Notes under the pieces: generated by a model
What the model saw: only the letters and a program-made list of their open reading frames with translations
The model's database searches: none
Told to the model about the DNA's origin: nothing
Assembly (NCBI RefSeq): GCF_020686945.1
Contig: NZ_JAJEPR010000065.1
Location: 1 to 7,578 of the forward strand
DNA length: 7,578 nucleotides
Direction: 5' to 3'
DNA from: Limivivens faecihominis
GTDB taxonomy: Bacteria > Bacillota > Clostridia > Lachnospirales > Lachnospiraceae
Program-made: the position numbers and the translations under genes
Shown here: in pieces, positions 6,988 through 7,578 of the stretch
How positions within the stretch are numbered: the first letter of the stretch is position 1
Layout: the number at the start of each line of letters is the position of its first letter

Positions 6988-7365
6988 CTACTCTACACAG
7001 TTATCAGAAACGAGCATAGGTGTGACACCGCCAAAGAAATCAAACATCTTGTTTACGCCGTTCCGCAGAAGTTCTTTGCGGAGTGTGTATTTACAGTATA
7101 AAGGAAATATATGTAATAGAGCCCAGGAATAATCATCGGGATAAAAGTATTCGTCCACGGAGATACCGAACATTGTTACCATTTGGTAAAAGGCGTTTAG
7201 GCTCGGATGCTGTCCGTCGTTTTCGTGATACATAATGGTACGCGGATCGCGGTCAACAATGTATACTAATTGCTCCTGCGTCATGCCCTCACGCTCATGG
7301 GCTTTCTTGATAGCAAGTCCGTGAGCGTGAAAGTCAAATTTGTGCTCGTCCCGTTCAATTTTCAT
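6988..7365 (-). CDS. XRE/Cro-CI family DNA-binding regulator with replaced C-terminus
   Basis: Product of 125 residues; the start is set by AGGTGGTG five to six bases upstream. Residues 1-77 match the common Firmicute XRE regulators of mobile elements: an N-terminal KFDFHAHGLAIKKA helix, then the HTH with GMTQEQLVYIV (27-37), RDPRTIMYHENDGQHPS (39-55) and FGISVDEYFYP (66-76). In that family the remainder is normally a charged helical tail (EKEL…EATAKGL type). Here, from about residue 78, it is replaced by unrelated hydrophobic and basic sequence and ends with MFDFFGGVTPMLVSDNC (107-123), which resembles the IstA core of IS21 transposases, then stops two residues later. This looks like a regulator truncated by a rearrangement. 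DNA binding may persist, while any dimerisation or ligand function of the tail is probably lost. Its direction is opposite to the neighbouring operon. Confidence 0.7.
   Translation of the reverse strand: MKIERDEHKFDFHAHGLAIKKAHEREGMTQEQLVYIVDRDPRTIMYHENDGQHPSLNAFYQMVTMFGISVDEYFYPDDYSWALLHIFPLYCKYTLRKELLRNGVNKMFDFFGGVTPMLVSDNCVE
6997..7047 (-). mobile_element. Remnant resembling the IS21-family IstA transposase core
   Basis: Read on the reverse strand in the regulator's frame, this stretch gives MFDFFGGVTPMLVSDNC. IS21-type IstA proteins carry a motif of the form F-[ED]-[YF]-F-G-G-V-x-x-x-[LI]-V-x-D-N around the second catalytic Asp of their DDE domain. The usual Lys-Thr-Ala/Gly-Val continuation is missing and a stop follows at once, so only a fragment survives. 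How far the remnant extends toward 7130 is not clear. Short length is the main doubt. Confidence 0.5.
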
Positions 7366-7373
7366 AGCATCAC

Positions 7374-7401
7374 CACCTGATGTAATTTTACATTTCAGGT
7401 G
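7374..7401 (-). promoter_or_regulatory. Dyad overlapping the ribosome binding site of the XRE regulator
   Basis: Plus-strand arms CACCTGATGTAA (7374-7385) and TTACATTTCAGGTG (7388-7401) are inverted copies with a 2-base centre and a 2-base bulge. In the reverse-strand mRNA the pairing would bury the AGGTGG ribosome site (near 7373-7378). As DNA the site could be an operator for autoregulation by the XRE protein itself, which is common for this family. A weak reverse-strand promoter could lie just upstream (TTAGGC, 17 bases, TATACC), but I do not claim it. Confidence 0.55.
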
Positions 7402-7445
7402 CCATTATTTGAACGAGGTATAATTTCATTTGCCTGACTGCCTAA

Positions 7446-7479
7446 TTTCGCCCCTTGCTGCTTGTACCTTTGGGCGAAA
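7446..7479. repeat. Perfect 8-bp inverted repeat TTTCGCCC / GGGCGAAA
   Basis: Arms at 7446-7453 and 7472-7479 are separated by 18 bases that contain the TTGTAC of a candidate rightward promoter. No T-tract follows the right arm, so it is not a rightward terminator. The position suggests a protein-binding site or part of a larger structured region. Confidence 0.5.
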
Positions 7480-7490
7480 AAGATTATAAT
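7462..7490 (+). promoter_or_regulatory. Candidate rightward sigma-A promoter
   Basis: TTGTAC (7462-7467), a 17-base spacer and a perfect TATAAT (7485-7490). The -35 box matches the consensus at only three of six bases, but spacing and -10 are ideal. It would drive transcription through the hairpin at 7508-7567 and out of the window. Confidence 0.45.
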
Positions 7491-7507
7491 ATAATTGATT
7501 AATGCCA

Positions 7508-7567
7508 GGGTCAAAAGGTCAAAAAGCCGTTCATGCTTGCATGATAAGGCTTTTGAACTTGGGACCC
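7508..7567 (+). repeat. Long imperfect hairpin with tandem GGTCAAAA and nested CATG dyad
   Basis: The left arm 7508-7528 (GGGTC…AAAAGCC) and right arm 7548-7567 (GGCTTTTG…GACCC) pair as GGGTC/GACCC at the base, an imperfect middle, and AAAAGCC/GGCTTTT at the top. The apex carries a second perfect dyad, TCATGC-TT-GCATGA (7531-7544). The left arm holds an exact tandem of GGTCAAAA (7509-7516, 7517-7524). There is no T-tract after it and no ORF covers it. Candidates are an element end, an origin of transfer or replication, or a structured leader RNA under the promoter at 7462-7490. Confidence 0.6.
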
Positions 7568-7578
7568 GCCAAACATGA

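Noticed and set aside
7387..7424. TTTACA and TATAAT as a rightward promoter inside the XRE upstream region
   Set aside because: The spacing is 26 bases, too long for a sigma-A promoter, and TATAAT alone is weak evidence in AT-rich DNA.

Overview
The window most resembles the genome of an anaerobic gut Firmicute, probably Lachnospiraceae or a close relative. This rests on moderate GC, strong AGGAGG-type ribosome binding sites, tightly packed co-directional genes and protein family style. It is an inference from style, not from a marker gene.

Positions 1-2345 hold an envelope or membrane-stress module. It begins with the C-terminal end of a repeat-bearing protein that closes in a zinc ribbon, probably a YdjI-type SPFH/virion-core protein. 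Next come a double zinc-ribbon, tail-anchored membrane protein (YdjG-like) and a TPM-domain protein with signal peptide, one membrane helix and a Ser/Gly tail (YdjH-like). In Bacillus subtilis these three families are encoded beside pspA and tie the PspA phage-shock protein to the membrane. No pspA is visible here; it would have to lie upstream or elsewhere.

Positions 2411-6905 hold a sensory operon on the same strand. A polytopic protein built like a sensor kinase lacks a recognisable phosphoacceptor His and ATP-binding motifs. It overlaps by 28 bases a second, apparently catalytic HisKA_3-type kinase (His267, N-box Asn356, G-boxes). A NarL/LuxR-type response regulator (Asp54) and a secreted, acidic, Cys-rich protein of unknown function follow. 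The reasonable reading is a heteromeric sensor (pseudokinase plus kinase) signalling to the regulator, with the secreted protein as target, ligand or accessory. All gaps from 1 to 6905 are under 90 bases and no convincing terminator is seen, so the two modules may be partly co-transcribed.

Positions 6906-7578 look like accessory DNA. A reverse-strand XRE-family regulator keeps its helix-turn-helix half, but its C-terminal half is replaced by unrelated sequence ending in a stretch resembling the catalytic core of an IS21-type IstA transposase. Upstream of it is a non-coding region dense in symmetry: a dyad over the regulator's own ribosome binding site, a TTTCGCCC/GGGCGAAA inverted repeat, a candidate rightward promoter, and a roughly 60-base imperfect hairpin starting with a tandem GGTCAAAA. 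This fits the edge or remnant of a mobile element inserted behind the sensory operon.
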